Positions 24,101 to 35,725 of a stretch of 61,381 bases of DNA are shown here, piece by piece. Made by a program: the position numbers and the translations under genes. The DNA is from Chromera velia (Eukaryota; Sar; Chromeraceae): the NCBI GenBank assembly GCA_018398765.1, contig JAHBMJ010003661.1:22501-83881 (forward strand), in the 5' to 3' direction. The stretch's first letter is position 1, and each line of letters begins with the position of its first letter. The notes below the pieces were generated by a model, which ran no database searches, was not told where the DNA came from, and was given only the letters and a program-made list of their open reading frames with translations.

Positions 24101-24750
24101 ATGCCCATGAGAGAGCACTGGACTTCCTTTTCAATGCGCTGATTGCCAATTCAAATGGCGAAGGGGGGGATGTGGCGGATATGATTGCACTTGAGACTGT
24201 TCTTTTTATTCTCGAGAAAAGGGGGCTGATGCCTGCCCCGTTTGTGTCGGAGGACTGGGGGGCTTCTAGATCTCCGGTGTTTGAGGCGCATGTTGACGCC
24301 TCGGGGGGGTGGTCTGCGTTGGCATGTTTCTTCGCAGTGAAGGGAGCGCTGTTCCGTTTGCGTGGCCCTGTGTGGGCAGTCGTGAATGGGTGGGGGGTCG
24401 GGAGCTCTCACTCTCTTGATGTGAGGGCTTCTGTGACCCTTTCGAGTGGGTCCTCTGCAGAGGAGATGCAGAAGGAAACTGTGGCTGAGATGCCATTGCG
24501 ATACCTTCTCTCGGACTATCTGTCTCCCTCCCTGCGCAGCTGCGTTGAGGTTCGACAAGGAGCCGATGAGCAGTGGCACAGGATTCTGTTTCTCGATCCG
24601 ATGAGCGTTCTCGCCCATGCAGAGCCGCCCTGGCACCCTGTAGAAGAACCGGATTTCCGGGACACTTGGAGGGGTCCTTGGGATGTGGATGAGTTTGGGC
24701 AGGAAGAACGGGCAGAGAAAGTACCATCATTACGGTTGATGAACGGATGA
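21103..24750 (+). CDS. Intronless PPR protein with plastid-type leader, 1215 aa
   Basis: Probably an organelle RNA-binding factor acting in RNA processing, stability or translation. Residues 1-21 are a signal peptide (hydrophobic core, ending SSPDA-F), followed by a Ser/Arg/Lys-rich, acid-poor region to about 60. This is the signal-plus-transit layout with F at the junction that is used for complex plastids. Pentatricopeptide helix pairs are visible around 345-385 (LYKRMQSLGLQPDSYTF), around 610-700 (FIEEMKRR..SPDELSFTWLL and VLREMEEAGLKPTVLTF) and around 765-830 (MRERNVAPDIV, ILERDLLPESATYSVLL). The C-terminal third is not clearly PPR; no DYW or SMR domain is recognised. A single exon of 3.6 kb contrasts with the intron-dense neighbours. 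The start is the first ATG and places the signal peptide at the N-terminus. Confidence 0.85.
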   Translation: MSFFLSILLAFVLCGSSPDAFRLPHFPVKSSRLALQSSRQDTILTRRHRLLPIPDKAFRIPMQPSLYSSEDTYTETDNRPPSPQFTRSVHVKVKHTGGPVAARKRRIVKEAENLYLRAQTAQRKHDIVACLDVAVAAALEGDLCHYVPEGGGEVKEILGLLVENALKRTRRLGKSDDALKVLKRVASGRYPVALSESFLDAGMGTCWNHMLRLKAQRLDKWKLREEVQRVADCALAMRRVQADSGLSVVSSTEDGPGASGDSHVFGYLFLRCMGRAGYVKEALEMLKEVLRGLSQRGRTSNLTHLYNAVLSACQTSDEVRSLGTATKLIDQLVASPGSSPGVSSFNLAIGSCALGRRWRAAKRLYKRMQSLGLQPDSYTFTALLHACAGKTTVGAKKQFHQRRPVEGPASRSFELRETREGVEFAMEILEVEMPRQKVPPSSFHLTSVLKACAQLKLLVNPRREWARGWPGEGLIPRLKKLPEETNIRLANGTSVSSTDLSFHLFERLRELVERGAGEGGAHRADGSSLLVAITPDLPLLDEREKGVSVKDLTDMKVPCGWSTNEPSRMHDPSSFFARSSELRDSQWASTALLVSALERQKVPLTRDMFNVLLAKCAEAAKWAKAREFIEEMKRRGGETSPDELSFTWLLRSFAKAGRVPEAWGVLREMEEAGLKPTVLTFTSLFHAVASAVQLGRDVDLSLNAGRGVCENVSAMEVGNQPGAVGKEAVVDEKGREGRDGLLAESVSEKKNGGERGGTMGVVASVVDSVDMIMSEMRERNVAPDIVCLNAAMEARRCLGGGKKGVTALFAEILERDLLPESATYSVLLNTLWREGRSGVRVNSEEWSLIAESMHEDRSRVDSFAFALLFRVLLESREFELLLSVWDRLVREERSERWLGRRSMRYALIACKELGEREGYSREHAMGLKGKVLVGAFRLGLIDSRRENPDAGVRADAEAVWREAVLAVGQGRLYDEMEILLDLRMQRGLGEEEMRPELAEDAHERALDFLFNALIANSNGEGGDVADMIALETVLFILEKRGLMPAPFVSEDWGASRSPVFEAHVDASGGWSALACFFAVKGALFRLRGPVWAVVNGWGVGSSHSLDVRASVTLSSGSSAEEMQKETVAEMPLRYLLSDYLSPSLRSCVEVRQGADEQWHRILFLDPMSVLAHAEPPWHPVEEPDFRDTWRGPWDVDEFGQEERAEKVPSLRLMNG

Positions 24751-25289
24751 CCACCATGAAACGCATTCCGTACATGAACCAGTATAGAGTACTGTATACA
24801 GTGCCCTTAGTATACACTGGCAGCTACAGCTAGGATTTTACTGCTATAGTAGCTGGATTTTACGCTAGGATCGACCTGTTTCGACGTTAAATAATAGTTT
24901 GACATGCTTTTATAAGAAATTTTATTCTGATTATAAAAATAGTACGTAGTGATTAATTAATTGTGTGTACTTTTCTAAATTAACAAAGAGAAAAAAATAA
25001 TTTAAAAATTTTAATAGTTAGGTGACTTAACTTTTAATAAGATTTTACTTAATTGCACGGAGTTTTATTACAAGGTTACAGGATTATATTGTGTTCGAGG
25101 CCGAAGCCCTAGACCTGCGTACCATGTAGTTGTCTGACGTCCGCCTTGTATCATGCATCCATGCATATTACTCCGCTCCATGCACGTGTATCCATGCAAC
25201 GGTGAATTCCATTACAACATATGCATTCTTTCATTTCTCTTTAAAACCTGCAACTGCCGGTACATCATGAATGGGGTAGGCCGGATTGA
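24751..25289. other. AT-rich 3' flank of the PPR gene
   Basis: Strongly AT-rich from about 24880 to 25090, with no gene. A repeated GCTAGGAT/TAGCTGGATTTTAC phrase is present near 24826-24870. Confidence 0.6.
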
Positions 25290-26141
25290 TTAATTTATGC
25301 CTGATTCTCTCTGACGAAGTGCGAGTGGAACATAGAATGACAAAGGGCAGAGATAATATGCCGCGTCCTCTATTACTTTAGCGACTTTATGCCTACGTAT
25401 GGAGCCTATCTTTTTTACTCTTTTCATCTGATAAAGTATACTGATCACATTCTCTACCTTGGAACGTGGCTTTCTGTTTCCTTTTTCCTTCTCTTCTTTC
25501 TCGTGGACTTCTGCGAGCTGTTGAGACGTCACATTAGGGAAAGCATCCTTAAGTTCCTCTTTACATCTCCCCCATACTCTGCATCTCATTAGGATCCTTT
25601 TCATGAGTGTGTTCACATGGTAGTCTGCTTCATTAACCAAAAAAGTGAACAAGGCCATTTTGTTGATGTTTCTATCCCCTTCTAACTTTCTTATACTCTT
25701 TGTTCTTTTGTTTCTCTTATTTGTCCATCCCTGTACCAGATTGCCTATGCATTCCTCCTTTTCCTATTCGTGTACTGGGCATTCAGTTAAGACATGGACT
25801 TCATCCTCGAGGACCGAAATATGAAGCAAATCAAAACAGAATGGACAAATTCGTTTCTCTAGTGGCACTCTCTGTTCACCTTTCTGCAGGACTCTTCCTT
25901 TTGTGATAGTGAAGCTTCTTTTACTAAGTTTGAATGCTAGGTCTGAATGTTGCTCTCCTCCTATACACTGACCAGGGTACCAGCTTGGTGTAGCAAAAGG
26001 GAGCCTTTCCAATTCCTTCTTCTCTGATGCACGTACGGAGTGCACCAGTGTCGTTATATTGTGAAGGTTTGAGTGATAATATGCAACACAGTGTGTCAGG
26101 ATGGAATGAGCCGCGCATATTGCGAGTCCGGCATGATGCAT
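25290..26141 (-). pseudogene. Decayed C-terminus of a LINE-type reverse-transcriptase protein
   Basis: Read leftward, the first frame (26141 to 25764) contains LEKRICPFC, a spacer, then EDEVHVLTECP. This is the C..C...EDE.HFL..CP arrangement found after the reverse-transcriptase domain of many non-LTR elements. The second frame (25658 to 25290) starts FTFLVNEADYHVNTLMKRIL and carries a basic tail, as such proteins often end. The two parts are in different frames with stops between, so the copy is broken. No reverse-transcriptase or endonuclease core is in the window. This is inference from one motif block. Its 5' part overlaps the duplicated segment starting at 26059. Confidence 0.45.
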
Positions 26142-26620
26142 ATATGCACGGCGTGCGTCAGTCTATACATCTGTCCGCCTATCAGTCGTTGCACGCGCCA
26201 TGTAGGTCAGACAGTCTGGAGGCAACAGAGCATTATCTAGGAGAGAAGACTTAGTATGAACCTTGTATGACAGAACTTACTTCTTATGAGCCCTGTACGT
26301 AATGCTTTACTGCGCTACCTGATGTATGGCCAAGGGGGGACGTGGCACGTTTAACTTACATTGTGAAGGTTTGAGTGACAATAGACAACGCACTATGTTA
26401 TGATAGAATGAGCGGCGCGCATTGCGAGTCCGGCATGATGCATGCATGCACGGCGTACGTCAGTCCATGCATCTGTCCGTCTATCAGTCGTTATACGCGC
26501 CATGTAGGTCAGACAGTCTGGAGGCAACAGAGCATTGTCTAGGAGAGAAGTATGAACCTTGTATGACAAAACTTACTTCTTATGAGCCCCGTACGTAACG
26601 CCTTACTGCGCTACCTGATG
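26059..26620. repeat. Direct duplication of about 265 bp
   Basis: Units 26059-26324 and 26361-26620 share TTGTGAAGGTTTGAGTGA at the left, a common TGCGAGTCCGGCATGATGCA core, and CTACCTGATG at the right, with about 10 percent mismatches. They are separated by 36 bp. Neither unit codes for anything recognisable. A third copy is not seen in the window. Confidence 0.85.
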
Positions 26621-29600
26621 ATCTAGATCTGATCATTTTTCTCCCAAAGCAGACATCGTTCTTCTGCAGACATGAAGTCTCGCGGCGTAGTTCAGACATT
26701 GAGTGACTGTCATGAATGGGCAGCAATGCAGAGACACAGTCATAGTTCAGGATGCTGAAAAAGATGTGAAATCATCCGTCTGCCCAGATATTTAGTCATG
26801 GGTACAGAGATGCTGTCTCTTGAAGAGCAACTCATTTTTTTACACGCTTCTTTCTCTCTCTGCCTATCTGCGACAGACCATGCTGATACGTTTGCACTCT
26901 TCTGAAGACTTTGAATGATTGTGAAGTGGTGGCAATCAGGGTGCATACGTGATGTGAAAGGTTTGATTGATGAACAGTCGAGCTTTGGAATAAAAATAAA
27001 CAAAACGCAAGTTTCCTTCTTTCTGTTACTTTTCTTTTTCCTCCCCTCTGTCTTTTACTTCTTTTTATGCTTAACTGGGTGAGGGGTTAGTTCCTGAGGA
27101 TCTTTGACTTCTCATTTTGACCTTCTCTCTCCCCCCTTTTCTTGTCTTTTTCTCCTTTCCTCTTCCCCCCACGATGCATGCATCCCAGCAAGAACGAACA
27201 AGAAAAAGAGGCATACACGAATTCCGCACAGTCATGCCCAATACACACAGGAGCCCTTTCCGTCTAAACCTTTCGACTTCACAAGACGGAGCGGTCGCTT
27301 TGTTAACCTACATGTCGTGTATACGAGTACTGCTCTTTTCTTCAGATGTTCACCGTAAACCCCTCTCCTCGCTCCTCCAAAGACTCTTGGGGTGGATGCA
27401 CGTGTGGATGCAGATCAGCCTTCTGTCATATTCCTTGGTCAATCCGCGTGCGCGAGATATCTCTGAACGAACGGACGCCAACGTTTCCTCTCTCTTCATC
27501 GAAGTACACGTGGACTCGCGACATGCCAGGAGATCTTCAACTGGAGATCTCGTACGGAGAAAAGAAGAGATGCTACACCGATACAAATTTTGGTGCTCTG
27601 TATTTGGATTTTTGCCAGATCGGAAGCAAAGATTTGGACAGGTAGGCCGCTGAGAAGTTGATGAAGAAGGAAAGACTGTGACAAGATAGCGATGGCTTTG
27701 CGACTGGCTGTTTGGAGAAGAAGCCATTTTAGGAGAAACTTTGGAAGGGAGGGCTCAGGGCTGGCTGCCCCCCACTTCTGTCACCAACTAATGGAAGTTG
27801 GGTTGACGGTATGTGCAGATCAATCTAGAATGAATTCTTTAGAGATACAGCACTGGCCGGGATTCGTTTCTACGGTCTGATCTACTCTGATCTAGCTAGC
27901 CATGAAGACTCAGCGATGCTGCCGTCCGTCCACTATATGAAGTAGTGTCAGTCTAGTACCTTATTCCATTGTTTGATTGATTGATTGATTGATTGTTATT
28001 CTTTGGACCTCTGTCTTTCTCAATCAGTTCAATCGACTACTTTTCAGTACATCAGACTGATTGCATGCTTCTGCGTATCGCTATTAATTCTGTATGCGTA
28101 CAAAGAATTAATTCCTTCAATACAAAGTTCGCGACTGCACATGCGGCACGGCAAGATTTGCGCTACTTTGGTCCCTCAACGCTCACTGCGCACCGCCATA
28201 AACGGATCAATTAGAAAAGAATGAGTGCGTGCAATCATTGAATGAAGCCTGTATGTGCACCTCCTCAGGGTGAATGGAGAAGCTCAAAAAGGGCAGGAAA
28301 TCTCAACTTCCAACAATAACCTTTATCTTCATATTTTATATAATTTTGTGAGTCTATTCCTGTATGTATTCTTCTTCTGTATGTATATGCTAGCGCTGGC
28401 AACAGATAGACATCAGATAGACATAGTGGGAAGGCCTAGTGCGGAACCTCAACTATCAATCAACTAGTTAATCAATGTCCCGGGAAGTTCATGATTGAAA
28501 ACCGAAAATCTAGTCACTAGCATCGGATAAAAAATTTGATGACGTTGACCGCACACTTTATTAAAAGTCTATAAAAGATGGCGCAGCTCTCTTACGGCTG
28601 CCTCTGTCTGGGCCTCAACGGCTCAGACTGTATAAATCAGAATATTGGGCGATATTGGGCTGCTGTCGATCAATCCTAGGATCAATCATACTTTCCGTCT
28701 CCGTGCCCTGCGTAGTCAGTTAGGCAGCAAGCGGGCTGAGCCTGCATCTATCTGACGCACATCCAGCAGGTCGCCGCAGGAGCTGCCCACCTCGACCCTG
28801 TTCGACCGCGCAGGCAGCCCACTCCTGGTTTGTCGAGATCCCCCTTTCCCATGCAATCTTTTGATCATTGCATGCAACCCAGCGGTACATACCTCCCTCA
28901 CGCGTCTATGAATCGGTCAGGCGGCATCGATTGAAAGAGAAAAAAATTGAAGAAGTGAGCACGACTGTCTGCCCGACTGAATTCACTCCATTCCTTCATT
29001 CTGCCCGACTCCTTCCTTGCGTCTGCATGGAAAATTCCTTCGAGCAGATCTTCTTCCTTCATTCGATCGGTCGAAAGCTGTCGGACGGATCAATGCAAAT
29101 CGACCCGACAGCTCGTGAGGTGATGCACTACGTTCGGCAGGCACAGACAGATGAAAGGGAAGGAAGGAGGCCTAGACGGGAAGGAACACGGCTCACTCTT
29201 TCTCTCATCCACACACACAAACACACAAAATGTGGCTGGGGGTGAAAAAACTTAAAGCACGCCCTGCCCGCCTAGCTGCTGGAGGAGAGATAAATGTACG
29301 TATGGGTGCAAGCAAGCAATACATGGGGGGGACATGCATGATGCGTTGAGTGGGAGGGATTGAGTTGGGTGACCCGTAAAGAAGCTCGGCAGGTTTTTCA
29401 TTTCTTCCCCTTTCGCTGTTCCCTTCCCTTCCCTTCCCTTCACTCTCTTCAAGACTGATCACCCTGCATCGTGCACTCGCACTCTTGAAAGAAACAACAC
29501 AACACAACATGCGTGGGAGTAGCAAACATTGTTAGCAGTCGTTCCCCGACAAACGAACGATGAGACAAATGAACGACGAAGAAAACCAACCGAGACGAAA

Positions 29601-30126
29601 TGAAGGTTAAAACAATTAATTTCAACAAACGGGGATGGAAGAAGATTCGGGGGCTAGAGACAGCGAGATGAAGCAAAAGAGAAAAAAACTGAAACCAAGA
29701 CATCGTTTCTCTATCTGTCCTCCCCCCTGAATCACCAAAAGTTCCATCCGATTTTCCCTTCAGCCTCTCTCTCCCGTCCCTCCTTCAGTCCATTGTGCAG
29801 AGCCCCTTGCACTGCATGTGTCTTCTTCAAGCACCCATGCTCCTATCAAAACAAGCGACAAAAAAGGAGAAGAATGGAAGACCGCTGAAGGCGTCGACGC
29901 ACACGATGCCGACTGCATTCGCGATCTTCACGTCCTTCCTTCTTGTCTAGACGACAATTGCTTGCTCACTCGAATTCTTTCCCGTCCCGCCCTCACGCCC
30001 TCCTGCCCCCCCACCTTCTCTCCAATGAACACATGCAACTACATCTCCTCCCGCCCACCCATCACGACTGCAGGAGCAACAAAATCCGACAGACAGACCC
30101 TCCCGTGCACCCATGCACCCATGCAC

Positions 30127-30158
<32 letters not shown>

Positions 30159-30968
30159 TCAGACCCCCCGCCTGCCTGCCTGGCTGCCCGCTTGACCACT
30201 TTTTCTCCTCTGGTCCATCCATCCCTTCTCCCTCCCTCTTTCACCTCAACGACGCCGCTCAGAAACCTCCTTCCTCTCTGCATGCACGCAACAAAACACG
30301 AAAGCAACCATCCATCCATCCATCCATGCATCTCTTTTTCAAAACCTCTCTACCTCCCTGCATGAGGGAGAAATGCAATCACTCCACACGAACGCCTCGC
30401 CCATCCAAGTAAGTCAACACATACTGGCTTTGCAACGCGTGACTAAGAAGTAAGAAAGAAAGGTTTAAATTCAACCCGCAGTTGAATGGACGAGGAAAGT
30501 GTGTTTCAGATCCGAAGAGAGAAAAGGAAAAACATACGCGGACAGTATAGAAAGTAAGTGCTCTTTTGATCGCGTGACCTCACCCGCCAAAACACACAGC
30601 ATTGACCAAAATGATTATCGAGCACAAGAATGGCACGGCCAAATGACCAAATGATCGAGGGCTCAATCAATCATCCAATTATTTCCCTCAAATTGTCCAA
30701 AACATTCCAAACTCCTAAATCAGACAGACGACGCCCCCTTATTCACTTCCTACTATCACCCCTGTTTGAAAATGCCTCTCTTAAATCTCTGCAACAACAA
30801 TTCTGTGTTAAGCATCATGCTCAAAAACACTCTTTCTTTCCCCTTTTGTCCTTCCCTCAATGCCTTGCCCTGAAATAAACACCCTCACATTCATCGATCC
30901 CGTCTGTCTGTTTGCTTACACGTCTATGTGGCATTCAGATTCCATCCCTTCCTTTCTCCCTCCCTCCC
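26621..30968. other. 4.3 kb without a supported gene
   Basis: Contains a plus frame at 27346-27645 (99 codons, Cys-rich start) and other frames under 180 codons, none recognised. Also seen: a (TTGA)n run at about 27974-27995, a (GACA)n run at about 30127-30157, a CATC run at about 30308-30326, and TGCATGCA at 27175 and 30279. The right end probably includes the 3' UTR of the minus-strand gene that stops at 30969. Confidence 0.45.
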
Positions 30969-32055
30969 TCACTTGCCATTTTTCTCTGCTTCTGGCAGCG
31001 GCGCTGTGAGTGCCTTCTTATAGGCCGCCCTCAGAGGCTCCTGGACTTTCAGAGTAGCGGGAAGGAGGGGACCCCGAATGCCTTCTGCATGCATGCATTC
31101 ATTCATTCATTCGCTGATCGACCACCCAGACAGACACACAGACACATAGATAGATAGACAGAAAGACAAACAGGGACAGACAGGTGGGACGGTTTGGAGG
31201 GCCGCGCATGTCGTCAGGAAGGGAAGCAGAGAGGACAGAGGGGGGTGGAGACGCGCTCTGCGTGAGGTCTCCCTCCGGCCTTTGTGTGTCATCTCAGTGA
31301 GATCGAGCGAGAAAGGAAACACTGAGATCGAGCGAGAAAGGAAAGAGATCACTGGAGAGGAACTCAGCGCGTGGCCTGCAGGGCCGAACACTCATTCATC
31401 ACTTTGAGCCTCCAACCAGGCTCGATCAAGGGAGAGGGACAAGAGACAGAAAGAAAGAAGATCAAAACCTTTCAAGGACCGAATATGCGAGCACACTGAG
31501 ACAAATCAAGTGAACATACTCAGTTTTGAATCTGAAGAAGGAAATGAAGTAAAAGCGGCATACAAAAGAAAGCCAGCCAAACGCCTGAGTGACCGACTGA
31601 CCCTTGATCTTCCCCATCTCCTGAGCCAAGAGAAACTTTACGGGGGCGGGTGACGGTTCGCTGAAGACGGCCTGCACCGGCCCATCCCTCACGAAGACGT
31701 CAAAAGAATCAAGCCAGCATTATAGCGATGCAAAGAATGCGATGCAGAGGATCGGCGGGAGGATGCACACAGCCATCCAATCAGTAAAAACAAAATAGAT
31801 CCACCCAGACCTCCCCACAAAGTCTGACACAAAGAACGGAGAGGAGAGGAGTTAGGTTCATCACAGCCAAGCCTTCGGCCGGGAGGGGCAAGACTAAGTT
31901 CGCGACTTGATCCTCTTCTCTTCTTTGCCCTCCCTAACCAACCAGGCAAATGACCGACAGACCGACCTTGTGGAGATCCTGGAGGCACGCGTCGATTGAC
32001 TTTGCGACGTCAGCCTGTTGTGTTCTCACAAGGCGTGAAAACACACACAAGCACT

Positions 32056-32095
<40 letters not shown>

Positions 32096-33522
32096 TACTG
32101 AGAGATAAAGCCTACAGACACGACAGGATGAAGGAATACCAAAAAAGAGAATGACGAAGCAAAAACACTTCGATGCGATAGGCCTTTTCTGCAAGTCTTC
32201 ATCGACTCGAAGATTCTCCCCCATCACTCACTCACTCACTCACTCACTCACTCTCTCACTCACTGACTCACTCATTCACTCACTCACTCACTCGCTGGCC
32301 TGTAGCCTGGCGGCATACTTTCTTTCTTTGTTCTCTTCTTTCTCTCCTTTCCTGATCTTCCCTTCTTTGTTCTCTTCTTTCTCTCCTTTCCTGATCTTGC
32401 CTTCTTTCTTGAACGGGAGGGACCACAAGAGAAGAGCACCTGGTTCCTACCGATCAGGCAGGGCCTGCATCTCCGAAGGAAAGAAAAACTTTTTTCCTTT
32501 GTAGAGCCAGAGGAAGGGGGGTGAGAGAGAGACTGATCCTATGAATGTGCGAATTTTCTTTCTTCATCAGTGTTGGCGAGGTCTCATTTCTGTCCGCCAC
32601 ACAGACTGCCCATCAGATACGTGCGTGCGTCAATCAATCACTTCCCCTCCCCACCCACCCACCCACCCACCCACCCACCTTGCCCTCCCGAGCTGCCTGG
32701 ATCATGGAGACCATCTGCCGGGGGGCGACGTTGCCTGTCACGCTGATGACCCCGCAACACCCTGAACACTCAGTCAGGGAGGAAGAGAGAGAGAGAGAGA
32801 GAGAGAGGCAAAGCAATAAAGAAAGAAAGGCAGGGAGAGAAACAATAAAGGAAGCCAAAGAAGCAAGGAAGGAAGGAAGAAAAAGAAAGACATGAGAAAG
32901 AAGAGAATGAAGAGAAGAAGAAACGGAGGAAGGAAGGAAGGAAGGAAGAAAGAAAGGAAGGAAGGAAGGAAGGAAGGAAGAAGGAAAGAAAGCATGCCTT
33001 TACTGGAAAGAAGGGCAACAAACAGCCTTGTTGTTGAAGCCTCAGGCCACCGGGGTGTGTGTTGAGGAAGGGGGGTTCAGTCAATTGGGGAATGAAACGA
33101 AAACAAGGCGAGAGAGAATGCAGAACGAAAAGTTTGTCGGTGCCATTGTCCGGCACTCTCAATGAAAATATACAGGCGGGCGGCCTCCTTCCTTTTTTTT
33201 GTCTGCCTGCATGTTTTCCAACGTTCCTTTTGCTCCCCCTGTCGCTTCTGCGTTTCGACAAACTTTTCTCTCTCGTTCAAGTCATCCCAGGCTCCCTCTC
33301 GGCCGTTCGTGCCAAGATCGTGTCTGCCTCTGACTTGGCCCAAGTCGCTCTACTTCCTCCCTTCCCCCGCCTCCGTGAAATTACTTCCCAAGCATGCATC
33401 TATCTCTCTTTCTACCAGAAACAAACAAAGTTGCCAGCCATGAAAAAAGGCAGGCTCACCTGAGAGAACAGCATTGCAGGCCTGTCCGTCCTCCCCCCTG
33501 CAAACCAACGCGCGTCACGCAG

Positions 33523-33568
<46 letters not shown>

Positions 33569-34166
33569 CAGAGAGAGAGAGAGAGGCGGGGCAAATCATA
33601 CAGGAGCCCTGTCTGTAATTTGCTTACCATGAGGAAAGAAGACCTCCAGAAGGGAATGAGAGAAAGGACGAAGAGAGGGATGCCAACATCTGCACTTTGT
33701 CGTGGAGTGCCTCTCTCTCTTCGCCGATTTGTGTGTTTGTGTGTGTGTGTGTGTGTGTGCGTGTGCAGGTTTCGACAGGCAGCTTACTCTGGGTTGCTTG
33801 CCTTGATTCTCTCAGTGAAGTCATGCAGTTCGCTTCCTCCCAGTTTCTCTTTTATCTGTCCCATTCCTTCCTGCCATTCTACAAATACGAAGGTGCCTGT
33901 TAGCAGATTGCCTCGGCACATGCATCAAAGTTGGAAGGATTGCTTGGGCAAAATAGGATGACGGAGCTGCAGTGCAAAAGAAAAGACATAATGACCGGAA
34001 CGGGTGTTGGATCTTACAGATCTTCTTGGATGCCTCCTTCCTTCTTTCCCTTTTTCTCTTCTCTTTTTAAAAACCAGGGTGGAGGAGTCTCGTACGCGCA
34101 GCTCGTCAGCACGATCTCCCTTCTCCCTTCATTCCTGCTCGTCATTCTTTCTTACCGTCAGTTTCT

Positions 34167-34197
<31 letters not shown>

Positions 34198-34418
34198 GGA
34201 CTGACTGACGGACTGGCTGACTGACTGACTGACTGACTGACTGACTGACGGACTGACCGACCGACTGACTGACGGACGGACGGACGGACGAACGGACTGA
34301 CGTGAAGATGAGAAAGCCCTCTTCGCACATCTTTGGCAGCTCCGTGTACCTCTCTTGTTTCCCTGCGACCGATAATCAGACCGATGGGCGGAGGGAGGAC
34401 TTGATTGTTTGCTAGACA

Positions 34419-34471
<53 letters not shown>

Positions 34472-35688
34472 AGAGAGACAGAGAGAGAGGAGAGAGAAAG
34501 AGAGAGAGCGAGAGAGAAAGAGAGAGAGAGAGCCGGGGTTCGACAGCAAGAACAGGCGATCAACGCCCATTCCCAGACGGAGGCAGATTCAGGACAGAGG
34601 ATGAAGAAGCACCGGGCCATACAGACAGCATGAAAGCATCAAGCGTCCCAGTCGTTCACGAAGACTGCAAACCGAATCAGAGAGAGACAGAGAGAGAGAG
34701 AGAGAAAGGCCACACGCACCCACAGACCCGAGGCCTCCTTTGTGGCCACAATGTTGGGCACCTTGGAGAGTCTGCAGGCAGGAGGCAGGAGACAGCGGGG
34801 GAAGGAATTGAATACAATGGGCACCCACACAGCCACAGAGAACACAGGGAGAGAGAGATGAAGGGAAGAGAGAGGAGGAAGGGAGATAGAAAAGAAAGAA
34901 AAAGGGTCAAGAAACGAAGACCGAAAGAGAGAGAGAGAGAGGGAAGATGGAAGGAAGGAAAAAAAGGGATGGAAGGAATTCAGACAGACAGGCGGTATGC
35001 GCAATGGACAGAGGCGAACCAACGAGCGAACCTTTGACATAAGGCAATGCACCACAGTATTAAGAAACAGCGAATTCAGTATGTTTCTTTCTGGCTTCTC
35101 TAGAGCTCTGACCTCTCCTCTCTACATCTACCTCCATGCCCCGTCTTCTTTCTGTTTCCTTCCTTCCCTCCCTCACCTCGCTGTTGTCTCTGGCAGCATG
35201 TCTACTCCAGTTCTCCCGGGCACGTTGTACAGAATGATGGGCAACTCTGGCGCTGCAGCGGCCACTGTGGCGAAGTGACAGTAGAGGCCGTCCTGCATGC
35301 GGGCAGAGGAATCACACATGCAGAGAGTCAACACGAGAAACAAATATGCGGCTTGGCCTTTTTTTTTTTTCTGCTCTCCCTCTTAGTCCTTCAAGGAAGG
35401 AAGGAGGACACGCAAATTTTTTTTTCTGCTCTCCCTCTTAGTCCTTCAAGGAAGGAAGGACACACAATTTTTTTTTTCTGCTCTCCCTCTTAGTCATTCA
35501 AGGAAGGAAGGAAGGAGGACACACAAAAGGACCGAGAGACAGACAAGAAGGTAGCAAGGATACAGGAGCGCATCGACCGGACAGAAGGGCGACGCAGAAG
35601 TGTAGAAAAATGCTTCCACCTGCTGTGTGCCTGCTTGCACATGTTCAAGACCACATCTCCCTATCTCCCTTCCCTCTCTGTCCCTGCA

Positions 35689-35725
<37 letters not shown>

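Noticed and set aside
27346-27645. 99-codon plus-strand frame with a Cys-rich start
   Set aside because: No family motif, no signal peptide, and overlapped by frames of similar length on both strands.
32451-32464. 14-nt micro-exon in dapA
   Set aside because: It has good-looking splice signals, but joining 32689-32762 directly to 31967-32014 keeps phase and gives the family spacing exactly; adding the 14 nt needs a weaker acceptor and lengthens the loop.
34540-34680. Extra dapA exon just downstream of the KEASG exon
   Set aside because: The frame entered in phase hits a stop after eight codons, and the conserved order continues at 33788-33836.
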